Source of the DNA: a virus
Direction: 5' to 3' (one strand)
IMG/VR virus record: IMGVR_UViG_3300032296_003010
Location: 1-45,573 of that record
DNA length: 45,573 nt
The notes under the pieces are model-generated. The model was not told the origin of the DNA. It saw nothing but the letters and a program-made list of their open reading frames with translations, and ran no database searches. Position numbers and translations under genes: made by a program. Each line of letters opens with the position of its first letter. The stretch's first letter is position 1. Positions 33,361 to 41,188 of this stretch are shown piece after piece.

Positions 33361-33652
33361 TGTTTCCATCTCCATTTATCAAAGCCCTAACCAATCCAGC
33401 CCTTCCCTCTGCTTCGATCTTAACGCCTCTTTTCAATGCTTCTATTTTCAGAAAACGCCATTCTTGATCAGTAGCTGTTAATCCGTGGCGTACCCTGTCT
33501 TGTTTTTCAACTTTCTTATATATCGGTTTAATTTCTCCTGCTTTGTATCGGGCAATCAAAACAGTCAAAAAATTATCAGGAAGCTTATTATTTTTGACTT
33601 TATACTTATCAACTGAGCCAATTTCTAGATTAATTATTCTAACTTTTTTCAC
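33350..33652 (-). CDS. Basic protein with GTG start, 100 aa
   Basis: The GTG at 33652 overlaps the previous stop (GTGA) and has GGAGG 7 nt upstream, a strong site for a weak codon. The C-terminal part (LTATDQEWRFLKIEALKRGV, then GRAGLVRALI) could be a small helical nucleic-acid-binding domain of ribbon-helix-helix type. Not recognised further. Confidence 0.6.
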   Translation of the reverse strand: MKKVRIINLEIGSVDKYKVKNNKLPDNFLTVLIARYKAGEIKPIYKKVEKQDRVRHGLTATDQEWRFLKIEALKRGVKIEAEGRAGLVRALINGDGNNGN

Positions 33653-33816
33653 TTGATCACCTCCTCAAGAGCTTTGTTTGCTTTCTCAGCACTGTCGATC
33701 ATCCTGTCCATTATTTTTAAAGCCGTATCTACTTGATAGGTCGCTATTGACATGCTACAAATGAAGCCAAGAAGAAATATTAGTATTCCTGTTGTTATTT
33801 CTGCCATTATTTCCAT
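33649..33816 (-). CDS. Small single-pass membrane protein, 55 aa
   Basis: Read from the gap. The ATG at 33816 overlaps the previous stop (TAATG), with GGAG 8 nt upstream. A transmembrane helix (GILIFLLGFICSMSIA) at about 10-25 is followed by a charged helix. Its end carries the ribosome site of the next gene. Function unknown. Confidence 0.65.
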   Translation of the reverse strand: MEIMAEITTGILIFLLGFICSMSIATYQVDTALKIMDRMIDSAEKANKALEEVIK

Positions 33817-34115
33817 TAAATCTGCTCCTTATCCAGCTCTCTTTGAGCCTCAGCTTTAGGGTCTATTTCGTCCTTTTCGATTAACGATGTTTTATATGAA
33901 AACCAAGCAATCATCTGGGCTAGTTGCTTTTCGTTTGTAGCTTTGACGTTATTTACATTTGTTCTTTCGTACCAAATATCACGATCACTTTGCAGACTAA
34001 TCCCTTGCTTGGTGACTTTCAGGATAAATTCGTTTTTATCTGAACTCTCGTTAAAGTCGATAACTCTATTGAAAAGACTTTCGATTAAGCATCGCATATC
34101 ATTATTTAGTTTCAT
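33816..34115 (-). CDS. Hypothetical protein, 99 aa
   Basis: Begins with TAATG overlap to the SSB-like gene, with GAGGTAGGG upstream. Helix plus beta pattern (FILKVTKQGISLQSDRDIWY) and an acidic helical tail. It may assist recombination because it directly follows that module; no family is recognised. Confidence 0.6.
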   Translation of the reverse strand: MKLNNDMRCLIESLFNRVIDFNESSDKNEFILKVTKQGISLQSDRDIWYERTNVNNVKATNEKQLAQMIAWFSYKTSLIEKDEIDPKAEAQRELDKEQI

Positions 34116-34954
34116 TAAAACCCTACCTCAAAATCAATCTGCCCTTGGGTAGCAGTAGCTTTTTGTTTAGCATTAAGCTGAGATACCCCGCTTTTTCTAG
34201 CTTGGACTTTATCAAGAATAGATTGAGCTTTTTCATTGATATTTGCAAGTCTCTTCTCAAAGTTAGAGCTTGGGAAATTAGTTTTAATAAACTCTTGATA
34301 TTCGGGGAAGTTATCAGCAAGGCTTTTAGCAAACTCGGTTAAATCTTCCCAGTTCCAGCCTGCTTCTGCTGGCTCAAATCTAGATTTTAATACCGCAGGT
34401 TCTTTATCTGAGCCTAGTTCTTTCATATAAGCTTTGCTAGATTCGTAAGCCTCAAGGGAATAAGAATCAAATTTTAAAGCGATAGCTCCAGTGGCGTTAG
34501 CCATCCCTCCCATATCAAGTTTTAAAACAGTATCCCCAAGAAGCTTTAATTCAAATCCTTTAAACTTAGCACTGGTAAAAGGCTCTTGTTTTTCTTTTGA
34601 TAAACCGCTGATGATTTTCCCATAAAATCTAATCGGCTTCCCGTTTTCGTTAAGCTCTTGAAAATCTCCTATAGTCGAATCAAGCTGTAAAGAAGCATCA
34701 CCGATATTTATTTCTTTAGGCTTGCCCGTTAAAGTGTCGATAACGTCCTCCCCGTCTTTGTCCGTTTGAATACCCTTGACCAAAGACTTAAAGCCTGTAA
34801 CTGAATACAAAGGATAATCATTAATGCTGATATAGCCTTTGTAAATTTCTTGTTCTTTGTTCTTGGTAACAGCTGCAGGTGCAAGATATAGCTTAAAGCC
34901 TGCTAATCCTTCCTTGTTTAGTGCTGCAAATTCTCTTAATTCGTTAATGTTCAT
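34115..34954 (-). CDS. Putative single-stranded DNA-binding protein
   Basis: 279 aa, start behind GGAG. The body is beta-rich (IYKGYISINDYPLYSVTGF, IRFYGKIISGL). The C-terminus is a basic linker (VQARKSGVSQLNAKQKAT) ending in GQIDFEVGF, which resembles the acidic DFDDDIPF tip by which SSB proteins recruit partners. It follows the RecT-like gene, a common place for phage SSBs. No OB-fold signature can be proved by eye. Confidence 0.5.
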   Translation of the reverse strand: MNINELREFAALNKEGLAGFKLYLAPAAVTKNKEQEIYKGYISINDYPLYSVTGFKSLVKGIQTDKDGEDVIDTLTGKPKEINIGDASLQLDSTIGDFQELNENGKPIRFYGKIISGLSKEKQEPFTSAKFKGFELKLLGDTVLKLDMGGMANATGAIALKFDSYSLEAYESSKAYMKELGSDKEPAVLKSRFEPAEAGWNWEDLTEFAKSLADNFPEYQEFIKTNFPSSNFEKRLANINEKAQSILDKVQARKSGVSQLNAKQKATATQGQIDFEVGF

Positions 34955-35724
34955 AGTGTTATTTCTCCTTGTTCTATTTTGTTTAACCTTGTTTTTGTTT
35001 CTTTAAAGATTGCTCTTAATTCTGCTAACTCATTAGATGATAGTAAATCCTTGTTTGCTGCGATCTCTTGAGCAAAAACATCTAAAGAAAGTAAAGTGAA
35101 AGCTTCTGTCTCCATCTTCTTTTTAAGAGCCGTAAAAACTTCGCTTGGCTCTTCCTCTAATTCAAAATGCTTAGCTAAGTGATCTGGTTTCTCTTCCACG
35201 ATCTCAGCCTCAAACTTCGATTCTGGGAACTCGTCCGATTCGTTATAAATCGCACCACCAAAAACATCAGGACAATGCCACTTAGCACCATTTGACATAG
35301 CTCTAGCAAAAAGCATGTTCTTGGGGTGTTTAGTCCAAACGTCTTTACCTGCTGTTAATCCAGCCGCCCTAGCATCTCCAATCGTGTAGCTTTCGTCTCC
35401 GATTTTTTCCCACTTATCGCCCCTTCTTTCAAAGAAATGAATAGTGCAAATCTCCTTAGAGTGGTCTACAATTCGATAGTCATATTTCCCGCTTTTCTTA
35501 ATCATGGCAGCTTGAAGGCTTGCCCCGATCTGAATTTTAACCCCAGCTTTGGATGGAATTAAATAAACTTCCTTCATTGCCATGATTGGACTAATCCCCA
35601 ATTCTTGCCCCGCTTGGATTTTAACTAAAGCGACTGACATATCTTTAACATCTTGGAAAATTCCCGATTTAAAAAAATGTTCAGCCATTTCTTTAGTTTC
35701 GTTTAGTTTCATTAATTCGCCCAT
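34951..35724 (-). CDS. recT: RecT-like single-strand annealing recombinase
   Basis: 257 aa from the ATG at 35724, which overlaps the Gam-like stop (TAATG) and has GGAGG 9 nt upstream. The core shows the RecT/Redbeta-type pattern ALVKIQAGQELGISPIMAMK, KIQIGASLQAAMIKKSG, ARAAGLTAGKDVWTKHP and NMLFARAMSNGAKWHCPDVF. The C-terminal ~70 residues are an acidic helical tail. It anneals complementary single strands in recombination and in recombination-dependent replication. No 5'-3' exonuclease gene was recognised beside it. Confidence 0.82.
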   Translation of the reverse strand: MGELMKLNETKEMAEHFFKSGIFQDVKDMSVALVKIQAGQELGISPIMAMKEVYLIPSKAGVKIQIGASLQAAMIKKSGKYDYRIVDHSKEICTIHFFERRGDKWEKIGDESYTIGDARAAGLTAGKDVWTKHPKNMLFARAMSNGAKWHCPDVFGGAIYNESDEFPESKFEAEIVEEKPDHLAKHFELEEEPSEVFTALKKKMETEAFTLLSLDVFAQEIAANKDLLSSNELAELRAIFKETKTRLNKIEQGEITL

Positions 35725-36161
35725 TATTCTTTCCCTCCAAATTGCAAATACATTTTCTCGCAAGCTGGTACTGCTTCCACTCCCTCGATATTTTCACCAT
35801 CTTTTAAGATGGCTTCTTTTAATTTAGAATTATCCAACTCTAAACTAATCTTTTCTTTAAAAAATTCTTTAGGCACTAGAGTTTTATCGTAAACCTTTAT
35901 ACTTGCAGCTAAAGATTTAAATTGAACAGTACCCTGAAAGGTCTTCAAGTTCTTAGACTTGCTAAAGTCTATTTGACTTCTAGCAAAGGCTTCTGCTTCT
36001 GCCGAAAATCTATTATTTAAACTTTCTAGCTTGCTTTCTACTTCTTTAAGCATCGCCTCTGATTGAAACTTGATGGTCTCTATACGGCTGTTATATTCCC
36101 TGACTTTTCTTAAGTACCATTCAAGGCTTTTAATGTCATCGATTCTAAATTCTTCGCTCAT
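35724..36161 (-). CDS. Gam-like host-nuclease inhibitor
   Basis: 145 aa from the ATG at 36161, with AAGGAAA upstream; a longer start is not supported. A long N-terminal coiled coil (LRKVREYNSRIETIKFQSEA through about residue 75) is followed by SKNLKTFQGTVQFKSLAASI and a C-terminal helix-beta tail. This is the pattern of Mu Gam-type proteins, which cap DNA ends against RecBCD. Its position directly upstream of the RecT-like gene fits. Homology was judged by eye only. Confidence 0.6.
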   Translation of the reverse strand: MSEEFRIDDIKSLEWYLRKVREYNSRIETIKFQSEAMLKEVESKLESLNNRFSAEAEAFARSQIDFSKSKNLKTFQGTVQFKSLAASIKVYDKTLVPKEFFKEKISLELDNSKLKEAILKDGENIEGVEAVPACEKMYLQFGGKE

Positions 36162-36180
36162 AATTTCCTTTCCTTGTTGT

Positions 36181-36205
36181 ATTATAACATATATCATTGT
36201 GTCAA
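36181..36205 (-). promoter_or_regulatory. Promoter for the recombination module
   Basis: An extended -10, TGTTATAAT (TATAAT at 36186-36181), lies 19 nt before the Gam-like ATG. A perfect TTGACA (36205-36200) is only 13 nt further upstream, too close for a classic pair, so it may serve as part of an overlapping promoter or operator. Confidence 0.55.
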
Positions 36206-36214
36206 TGTTAAGAA

Positions 36215-36661
36215 TTAACTATATTCTTGATAAATATATTTTTTTCTTTCATCTTCTTTATTTAAAAGAGCCACTTCCGCAATTCGCCTGTTTTTCAAAC
36301 CTGCGTGAGAAGCTAAACCCTTGTTTACTTTCTGCCTCATAACCCAAGCAGCAGCGGGTTTATTGCCACTAGCGGCTAGTTTAACAGCTTTAGTGCAGCC
36401 ATATCGCCCCGAGTTATAGCAGTAGCTAACAAGTGCGTCATGTTCATTTTGTTTAGCATGTGGAAATAATGATAGTACATGCTTAGAATCCAGCTCTAAA
36501 TGCTTAACCATGCGAGATGTAGCCTCGGTCTTGTTTATGCACTCCCATCTATCTTTAGCCTTAGTCCCAAAGCCATTAGACCACTGGCTTACATCCCAGT
36601 AAGCACAGCTGGAAAAGCCTTCTAGGCTGATTATGAATAGTAATAAAGATTGGTTAATCAT
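36215..36661 (-). CDS. GH24 phage lysozyme (endolysin)
   Basis: 148 aa from the ATG at 36661, with GAGGAG 7 nt upstream; the longer frame is rejected. The T4/P1-type signature is seen as LEGFSSCAYWDVSQWSNGFG, with E14 and D23 spaced by eight residues. The usual Thr is replaced or shifted (S28/N29) and one residue is missing before it. It cuts glycan strands of peptidoglycan. The N-terminus (MINQSLLLFIISLEGF) is hydrophobic but too close to the active Glu to be a normal signal, so export needs a holin. It overlaps the zinc-ribbon gene by 8 nt. Confidence 0.85.
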   Translation of the reverse strand: MINQSLLLFIISLEGFSSCAYWDVSQWSNGFGTKAKDRWECINKTEATSRMVKHLELDSKHVLSLFPHAKQNEHDALVSYCYNSGRYGCTKAVKLAASGNKPAAAWVMRQKVNKGLASHAGLKNRRIAEVALLNKEDERKKYIYQEYS

Positions 36662-36914
36662 GTAACGTCTCCTCTTCCCAGTGCATTTTAGTCTCAGCCC
36701 AGTAAGATGTAATGATATGGTCGTCTTCGTCGCCATGGGGGTCAGGCTCCAAGCACACCTCGGTTAAAATAACGGTAGTATCGATCAAACCACAGCACCA
36801 ACAATCTATAATATGTTCTTTGTTCGTGATAACTATTCCGTCATCATTCGCTAATTCAGATATGTATATTTCTTGCCCGCATCTAGGGCAAAATATAGAT
36901 TTCTTAGTAATCAT
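36654..36914 (-). CDS. Small zinc-ribbon-like protein, 86 aa
   Basis: Two Cys pairs, CPRCG (about 9-13) and CWCCG (about 38-42), can bind one zinc in a ribbon. The C-terminal half is very acidic (EPDPHGDEDDHI). Its ribosome site for the lysozyme lies inside its 3' end. Zinc-ribbon small proteins often bind nucleic acid or RNA polymerase; function here is unknown. Confidence 0.62.
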   Translation of the reverse strand: MITKKSIFCPRCGQEIYISELANDDGIVITNKEHIIDCWCCGLIDTTVILTEVCLEPDPHGDEDDHIITSYWAETKMHWEEETLHD

Positions 36915-37315
36915 GCCATCACCTCATCAAATTTCTTTTTAAGCTCTTCTGGGTAGTTTTCGTGACACCATAGAAATTCATGGAATCCCGTGCAGGTTTC
37001 TACTGTTCTATGGTTTAATCCAGTGCATCTCAATAGCCCATCTCCAGCGGCGGGAAATCTTTTCCAGATTACACCATCTATTAAAGGCAAGCACGCCTCT
37101 AAAGCAGCTTTTGGGATTAGTGGAATCCAAGAATCTTTAATGTGTTGATTAACTTCTGATCGAAATACCTCTATGCAGAAATGTTCTTTTTCAATATATT
37201 CAGGTTTTTTAAGCCTAGTAAGCTCTTCAATAAACCGATCACAAACCGAACTAAAATCATAGCCCAATTCAAGAATCTTTTTAGATTCCTCGTAACTGCA
37301 ATTAAGCTCTAGCAT
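36911..37315 (-). CDS. Hypothetical Cys/His-rich protein, 134 aa
   Basis: Begins MLELNCSYEESKKILELGYD. A later segment, LLRCTGLNHRTVETCTGFHE and FLWCHEN, is rich in Cys and His and may bind metal. Not recognised. It overlaps both neighbours by 1-4 nt. Confidence 0.6.
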   Translation of the reverse strand: MLELNCSYEESKKILELGYDFSSVCDRFIEELTRLKKPEYIEKEHFCIEVFRSEVNQHIKDSWIPLIPKAALEACLPLIDGVIWKRFPAAGDGLLRCTGLNHRTVETCTGFHEFLWCHENYPEELKKKFDEVMA

Positions 37316-37644
37316 TATCTAACCCTCCTGATACCAGTCTCAGCGAGTAAAGGCTCGTTATAATAAGGGTCACGTATACCTGAATGAAAAGTATGGCTAG
37401 CTATTTGAGTTTTCTTGCTTTGAGCTTCGCTTTTTTTCATTGCTTTAATTTCAGCTTTCGCATCCCTTACAAGTGTCTTAGCTTCCTTGTAATTAGACTT
37501 AGCAGTCTTCAGGTTGTAATCAGATTCCCTTAAATACTGTTCCTTGATTGCTAGTTGTGTTTCTTTAATATATATGTTTGGTAGATCAGTTGCTAGTGCA
37601 GCTTGACCTATTAATATTAATGATAGTAGTATTGTTTTTTTCAT
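37315..37644 (-). CDS. Exported coiled-coil protein, 109 aa
   Basis: The ATG at 37644 is chosen because AAAAAGGA lies upstream and a signal peptide starts there (MKKTILLSLILIGQAALA, no lipobox). The mature part is charged and helical (KTAKSNYKEAKTLVRDAKAE) with a polar tail. It probably acts in the periplasm; a spanin-like or envelope role is possible. The frame also extends upstream through the overlapping 59-aa gene; that part is a shadow. Confidence 0.68.
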   Translation of the reverse strand: MKKTILLSLILIGQAALATDLPNIYIKETQLAIKEQYLRESDYNLKTAKSNYKEAKTLVRDAKAEIKAMKKSEAQSKKTQIASHTFHSGIRDPYYNEPLLAETGIRRVR

Positions 37645-37664
37645 TGTTTTTCCTTTTTCCTTTT

Positions 37665-37844
37665 TTAATAAGATTCGTGAATCTCTTGAGCTTGTATCAT
37701 CTGGGCTATTGTGTTCACTCGATGATCCCAAGCGGTTGAAGCTTCGTCTTGCCCCTCGTATAGCGATTTCCCGTTTTCTAGTGTATCTGCGATTATTTTA
37801 GCCCTCTCAAAAAAGTCTAAAATTTTTGAATCGATTTCATTCAT
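37665..37844 (-). CDS. Small hypothetical protein, 59 aa
   Basis: Read directly from the gap. ATG at 37844 behind GGGAGAG (7 nt). Helical and mildly acidic (DSKILDFFERAKIIADTLEN, HRVNTIAQMIQAQEIHE). Not recognised. It fills the space between two genes with normal spacing. Confidence 0.6.
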   Translation of the reverse strand: MNEIDSKILDFFERAKIIADTLENGKSLYEGQDEASTAWDHRVNTIAQMIQAQEIHESY

Positions 37845-37861
37845 TGTTTTTCTCTCCCGTT

Positions 37862-38071
37862 TTATTTCCTGTAAATTATTTTGTCGTAAGATTTGTGACC
37901 ATTGTAATATGGTTTATTTAAGGTAATCAGCATAGCTATTTTTCTTCCTTCTAATAGCTTGGCGTATTTTATTCCTTGTTTATCCATTTCCTTTTGAATG
38001 AGCTCTATAGATTCCCCTGAATCAACAGGAAGCCAAGTAGAGCGGTCAATGCCTCTTTCTAAATCGTTCAT
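37862..38071 (-). CDS. Small hypothetical protein, 69 aa
   Basis: ATG at 38071 with GGAGG 8 nt upstream; overlaps the membrane protein stop by 4 nt. Contains ESIELIQKEMDKQGIKYAKL, then a beta part (RKIAMLITLNKPYYNG) and a basic end. Not recognised. Confidence 0.6.
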   Translation of the reverse strand: MNDLERGIDRSTWLPVDSGESIELIQKEMDKQGIKYAKLLEGRKIAMLITLNKPYYNGHKSYDKIIYRK

Positions 38072-38274
38072 CCTAAGCACCTCCCGATAGTCACAGCTAC
38101 AGCTAGGATAGCCATAACCACGACGAAATTAATTATTAATTGCACTGTTTTTAATTCGCTTAAGTCGTTCATCTCTTCCTCCATTTTCTCTTTATTAAAA
38201 TGCCATTCCCAAGTTTCAAAAAAATTAGAATTACTTGAGTCTTTGATTGGGAATTTGTCGTTTAAATCGTTCAT
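38068..38274 (-). CDS. Tail-anchored membrane protein with two possible starts
   Basis: 68 aa, with GGAGG 8 nt before the ATG. A second in-frame ATG at 38172 has GGAGGAAGAG directly before it and again reads MNDL. A C-terminal transmembrane helix (VQLIINFVVVMAILAVAVTIG) ends the protein. Two starts that give long and short forms of a small membrane protein are a feature of holin/antiholin genes. The topology alone does not prove a holin. Confidence 0.62.
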   Translation of the reverse strand: MNDLNDKFPIKDSSNSNFFETWEWHFNKEKMEEEMNDLSELKTVQLIINFVVVMAILAVAVTIGRCLG

Positions 38275-38508
38275 TTATGCCGCCTCCACCGTAACTACAT
38301 AATCTAAATTTAGTATCCGAGTCGAATAACTAAACATGTCTTCTGTTTTTTCCTGAAAATTTACCAAGGCATAACGCCCATTAAGTTCACGAATTCTTGC
38401 GTAACAGGGAAGCCTGATACCAGGCACTTCAACGCTCAGGCAAAGTTTATAAGTTTCCCCTATTTCTGGGAATTTTTTTAATTTTTCGATTCTTTCACAT
38501 GTTTTCAT
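38275..38508 (-). CDS. Hypothetical beta-rich protein, 77 aa
   Basis: First gene after a promoter, with GAGGAAAG before the ATG. An SH3-like beta pattern (TYKLCLSVEVPGIRLPCYAR, GRYALVNFQEKTEDMFSY) is likely. Not recognised. Confidence 0.62.
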   Translation of the reverse strand: MKTCERIEKLKKFPEIGETYKLCLSVEVPGIRLPCYARIRELNGRYALVNFQEKTEDMFSYSTRILNLDYVVTVEAA

Positions 38509-38528
38509 TGTTTTCTTTCCTCTCTCTT

Positions 38529-38558
38529 ATTGTACCACGTTATATGACATTATATCAA
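38529..38558 (-). promoter_or_regulatory. Middle promoter
   Basis: TTGATA (38558-38553), an 18-nt spacer and extended -10 TGGTACAAT (38537-38529). It overlaps the end of the upstream gene and would drive the genes from 38508 leftward, including the lysozyme. Confidence 0.68.
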
Positions 38559-39013
38559 CTCTTTAGTTGATTTTTAGTTATTTTTTCTAAAATTTCATCA
38601 GCTTTAGAGACTAAAACCCCGTAACGAAAGCTAGCAAAAGGGTCTTTCTCGGGGCGTCCTATTACCGCTAAAGCTATACCCAAAGGCTCAAGGTGATTCA
38701 TAGTGCATGCGTGTTTCATCATTCGATCATATTTGAACGCTGTTATATGCGTTTCGTTATCAGGTTCTTCTAGAGCCTCTAATCGTTCACGTTCGCCACG
38801 ATAGACATCTCTCCATTCTCTCATTTTTTCTAAATCAGAAATTATATCTTTTTTGAGAATTTGATTAGGGTTTTCGCTTGCGATAATTTTTCCCTCTCCT
38901 AAGGCTAAGCAGAAAGATAGAAATTCTCTATGATATTTTTGTGCTTCATCTTTAGGTAGCTTGTAAGACGGGCGTGCTATTAAATTAATAAAGTCGTATA
39001 GTTTATTTTTCAT
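38555..39013 (-). CDS. Hypothetical protein, 152 aa
   Basis: A mostly helical, charged protein (KKDIISDLEKMREWRDVYRG, ERERLEALEEPDNE), with an hydrophobic segment HLEPLGIALAVIGRP. Follows the primase region. Not recognised. Confidence 0.6.
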   Translation of the reverse strand: MKNKLYDFINLIARPSYKLPKDEAQKYHREFLSFCLALGEGKIIASENPNQILKKDIISDLEKMREWRDVYRGERERLEALEEPDNETHITAFKYDRMMKHACTMNHLEPLGIALAVIGRPEKDPFASFRYGVLVSKADEILEKITKNQLKS

Positions 39014-39014
39014 T

Positions 39015-39248
39015 TTATCCCTTTGATTGATTTTTTATTTCTTTTTTTAGCTCTTCATCTAGGATCTTAAATTTGCGATCAACATTGTTTAACCAATGGT
39101 GGTGTACTTGCCACTTAAGGATAGCGTTATCAGAATCTTTGACCAGTAAGCCTAGTCTACGGCTAACATCTTTAATTTTTTCAGCGTAATCTAAAAACTC
39201 TTTGTGAAGTTGTTTTAGTTCTGCTTGGATTTCTAGTAGGTCGTTCAA
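39015..39248 (-). CDS. Coiled-coil protein with TTG start, 77 aa
   Basis: The TTG at 39248 overlaps the primase-helicase stop as TTGA and has AAAGGAG 7 nt upstream, which makes it better than the longer frame starting inside that gene. A helix/coiled coil runs through most of the protein (LLEIQAELKQLHKEFLDYAE). May be a replication accessory. Confidence 0.6.
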   Translation of the reverse strand: MNDLLEIQAELKQLHKEFLDYAEKIKDVSRRLGLLVKDSDNAILKWQVHHHWLNNVDRKFKILDEELKKEIKNQSKG

Positions 39249-41020
39249 TTTGTTTCTCCTTTTAAAATAAATTGCCAATTTTTGCCGTTATCTTTGTTGA
39301 TAGTACCTAGTCCAGCTTTTTCCATAAGCTCAAACAGATAGCGAGCATAATCTGAGCCTTTCTTAAAGTTAGCTGGGTAACGTTTAAGAATTGTTTTGGC
39401 AAGATCATTAACTGTTCTTTTTTCCAGTGGTTTCCCCATGATTTTGTTGATGAAATATTGGTCTTCATTATTTGTTTTTTCAACACTAAACACCTTTTCT
39501 GCGTGAGAGATAAAAGCTCCAAGTAAAGAAAAAGCATTTTCGCTAGTTGTTTTAGAGATAGGTCTATCGTAAGACAGGCGGCTAAAATAACAGTCAATGA
39601 TATGCAAGAGCAATGATAGCCTTAAATAAAGGCTTGAGCATTTACTGTAATATGATTCCATAAATGGATTGTTAAGGTTCTTTTCCTGCTCTTCGTCTAA
39701 ATAATCAAAAACAAAATCAACATATTCAGAATCAATAAAAGTAATATTAGCTCCTTCTGAGGCGATGATATGGCTGTAAAACTGCGTTAATATTTCATGG
39801 TTAATATTTGGCTTGTTTTTATTTCTCTGCTTTTTCATGGACTCATGGATAACATAAACAAAACGTTCCCACAATCCATTGTCGTTATCTTTGTCTTCTG
39901 CGATGAGTCTTTTTAATACTGATGGCTGAATACCACCTGTTACAGAAATAGCAGTTTGCACCATTTCGATATCTGTATCTTGCCGAGATACAGAAAGCCT
40001 TGCACCAGCACCTAGTTGTAATAGTGTTTCTTTGTCTTCTCCCCGTCCGCCTTTATAGGAATTAAGGGAATTAAATAAACCTTTTAATTCGTCTTTATCC
40101 CATAATAACCCGTTAGGGTTTTCAAAGTGGGCTTTGCAAGCCGTTTCCATTGTGGAGTTAGAAATATAATATCTTTTGCGAATTGGTTTAGGCTTATCTG
40201 GTACTTCTACGCTTAAATTTTTTCTTTTTAAATCTTTTTTATCTTCAAGATAGCTTTTGTAGTCTTCTTTTTCTCGCTCGTATTCCTCTAGTGCCTCGAA
40301 CTGGAGTTTAGCTAAAGGTTTAATGAGACTGCTTAATACTGGTGTTTTTCCAGCACCAACTGGTAAAGCTACAGCAGACCAAAAAAAGGCATGTTCTTTA
40401 AATCCATGCTCAACTGTAAACTTAGAACCCGCTAGAGAGGCGATGATGGAAAGTAAAAAGGTAAAGGGTACTTCTGTCGGGAAATCTTCATAGCGGATAG
40501 TACACATTGATTTTAAGTAGCTATAAAGTGATGGAGGTAATATTTCTCTTAAGCTAAAGCTGGCTTGGTTTTTTTTCTTTTCAATAAAGTTTTTAATTTC
40601 TTGGGCATTAATAGAATTTTCCAACTCTTCGAATTTTTCGATAAGTTCCTTAACTTTTTTAAGATCATTCCGATTTATAGCGATTTGCTCGCTTATTTCT
40701 AATCTTTGTTTTTCCCTGTGAGCTTCAAGGATTTTGTTTAACAAAAAGCTTGCATTAGCTGGGATATCTGAAAGCTTAGAAGAGGCTTCAAGATACCCTA
40801 GCAATTCTGAATACTTGATATCGCTTCCAAGTTCTTTAAACTTAAGCTTTACGGATTCAATTTCTACAGGCTCGTTAGAGTTATACATCAACTGCATAAC
40901 TTTAAAAAGCTCTTGAGCATTAGCACTGGTAAAGTATTCTGGCTTAAGCTCGTAAATTAAATACTTGCATTCAGGCTCACAAAGGATTAAACCTAGTAAG
41001 CCTTGTTCTGGGTCTCTCAT
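39245..41020 (-). CDS. DnaB-N/DUF3987 primase-helicase-like replication protein
   Basis: 591 aa. Residues 1-100 (EQGLLGLILCEPECKYLIYE, LKPEYFTSANAQELFKVM) match the DnaB N-terminal domain. A coiled linker follows to about 160. The core from about 175 is DUF3987: SIIASLAGSKFTVEHG, P-loop ALPVGAGKTPVL (219-230, K225), then LLWDKDELKGLF and SVTGGIQPSVLKRLI. This is an unwinding ATPase used by many phages in place of classic DnaB. No separate primase motif is certain. It lies downstream of a candidate iteron origin, with only a small DNA-binding gene between. Confidence 0.88.
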   Translation of the reverse strand: MRDPEQGLLGLILCEPECKYLIYELKPEYFTSANAQELFKVMQLMYNSNEPVEIESVKLKFKELGSDIKYSELLGYLEASSKLSDIPANASFLLNKILEAHREKQRLEISEQIAINRNDLKKVKELIEKFEELENSINAQEIKNFIEKKKNQASFSLREILPPSLYSYLKSMCTIRYEDFPTEVPFTFLLSIIASLAGSKFTVEHGFKEHAFFWSAVALPVGAGKTPVLSSLIKPLAKLQFEALEEYEREKEDYKSYLEDKKDLKRKNLSVEVPDKPKPIRKRYYISNSTMETACKAHFENPNGLLWDKDELKGLFNSLNSYKGGRGEDKETLLQLGAGARLSVSRQDTDIEMVQTAISVTGGIQPSVLKRLIAEDKDNDNGLWERFVYVIHESMKKQRNKNKPNINHEILTQFYSHIIASEGANITFIDSEYVDFVFDYLDEEQEKNLNNPFMESYYSKCSSLYLRLSLLLHIIDCYFSRLSYDRPISKTTSENAFSLLGAFISHAEKVFSVEKTNNEDQYFINKIMGKPLEKRTVNDLAKTILKRYPANFKKGSDYARYLFELMEKAGLGTINKDNGKNWQFILKGETN

Positions 41021-41026
41021 TGTTTT

Positions 41027-41188
41027 TTAGTATCCTGCTTTTTTAAGTAACTGCCTTAATAAGTAATCCCAACTTATGCCGTCTTCTTTACCAAGCTTTT
41101 GCTTTAGTTCTTCCATAGTAGTTCGCTTGATGGTCATTGTTACTTGCTTGTCCCTACTTGGAGTTATTGCTTGCTCTTCTTCGTTCAT
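41027..41188 (-). CDS. Ribbon-helix-helix-like DNA-binding protein, 53 aa
   Basis: Read directly from the gap. KQVTMTIKRTTMEELKQKLG followed by SWDYLLRQLLKKAG is the strand-helix-helix pattern of CopG/Arc-type repressors. There is no Shine-Dalgarno; a promoter (TTGCTT, TAATAT) sits within 40 nt upstream, so the leader is very short. It probably binds the dyad in its own promoter or the origin repeats next to it. It ends 6 nt before the primase-helicase start. Confidence 0.68.
   Translation of the reverse strand: MNEEEQAITPSRDKQVTMTIKRTTMEELKQKLGKEDGISWDYLLRQLLKKAGY

Noticed and set aside
35725-35763. Longer start for the RecT-like gene
   Set aside because: Begins at a GTG within the Gam-like gene; GGAGG and TAATG overlap clearly mark the ATG at 35724.
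37645-37731. N-terminal extension of the exported coiled-coil protein
   Set aside because: The extension overlaps a better-supported 59-aa gene in another frame; the signal peptide and ribosome site fix the start at 37644.
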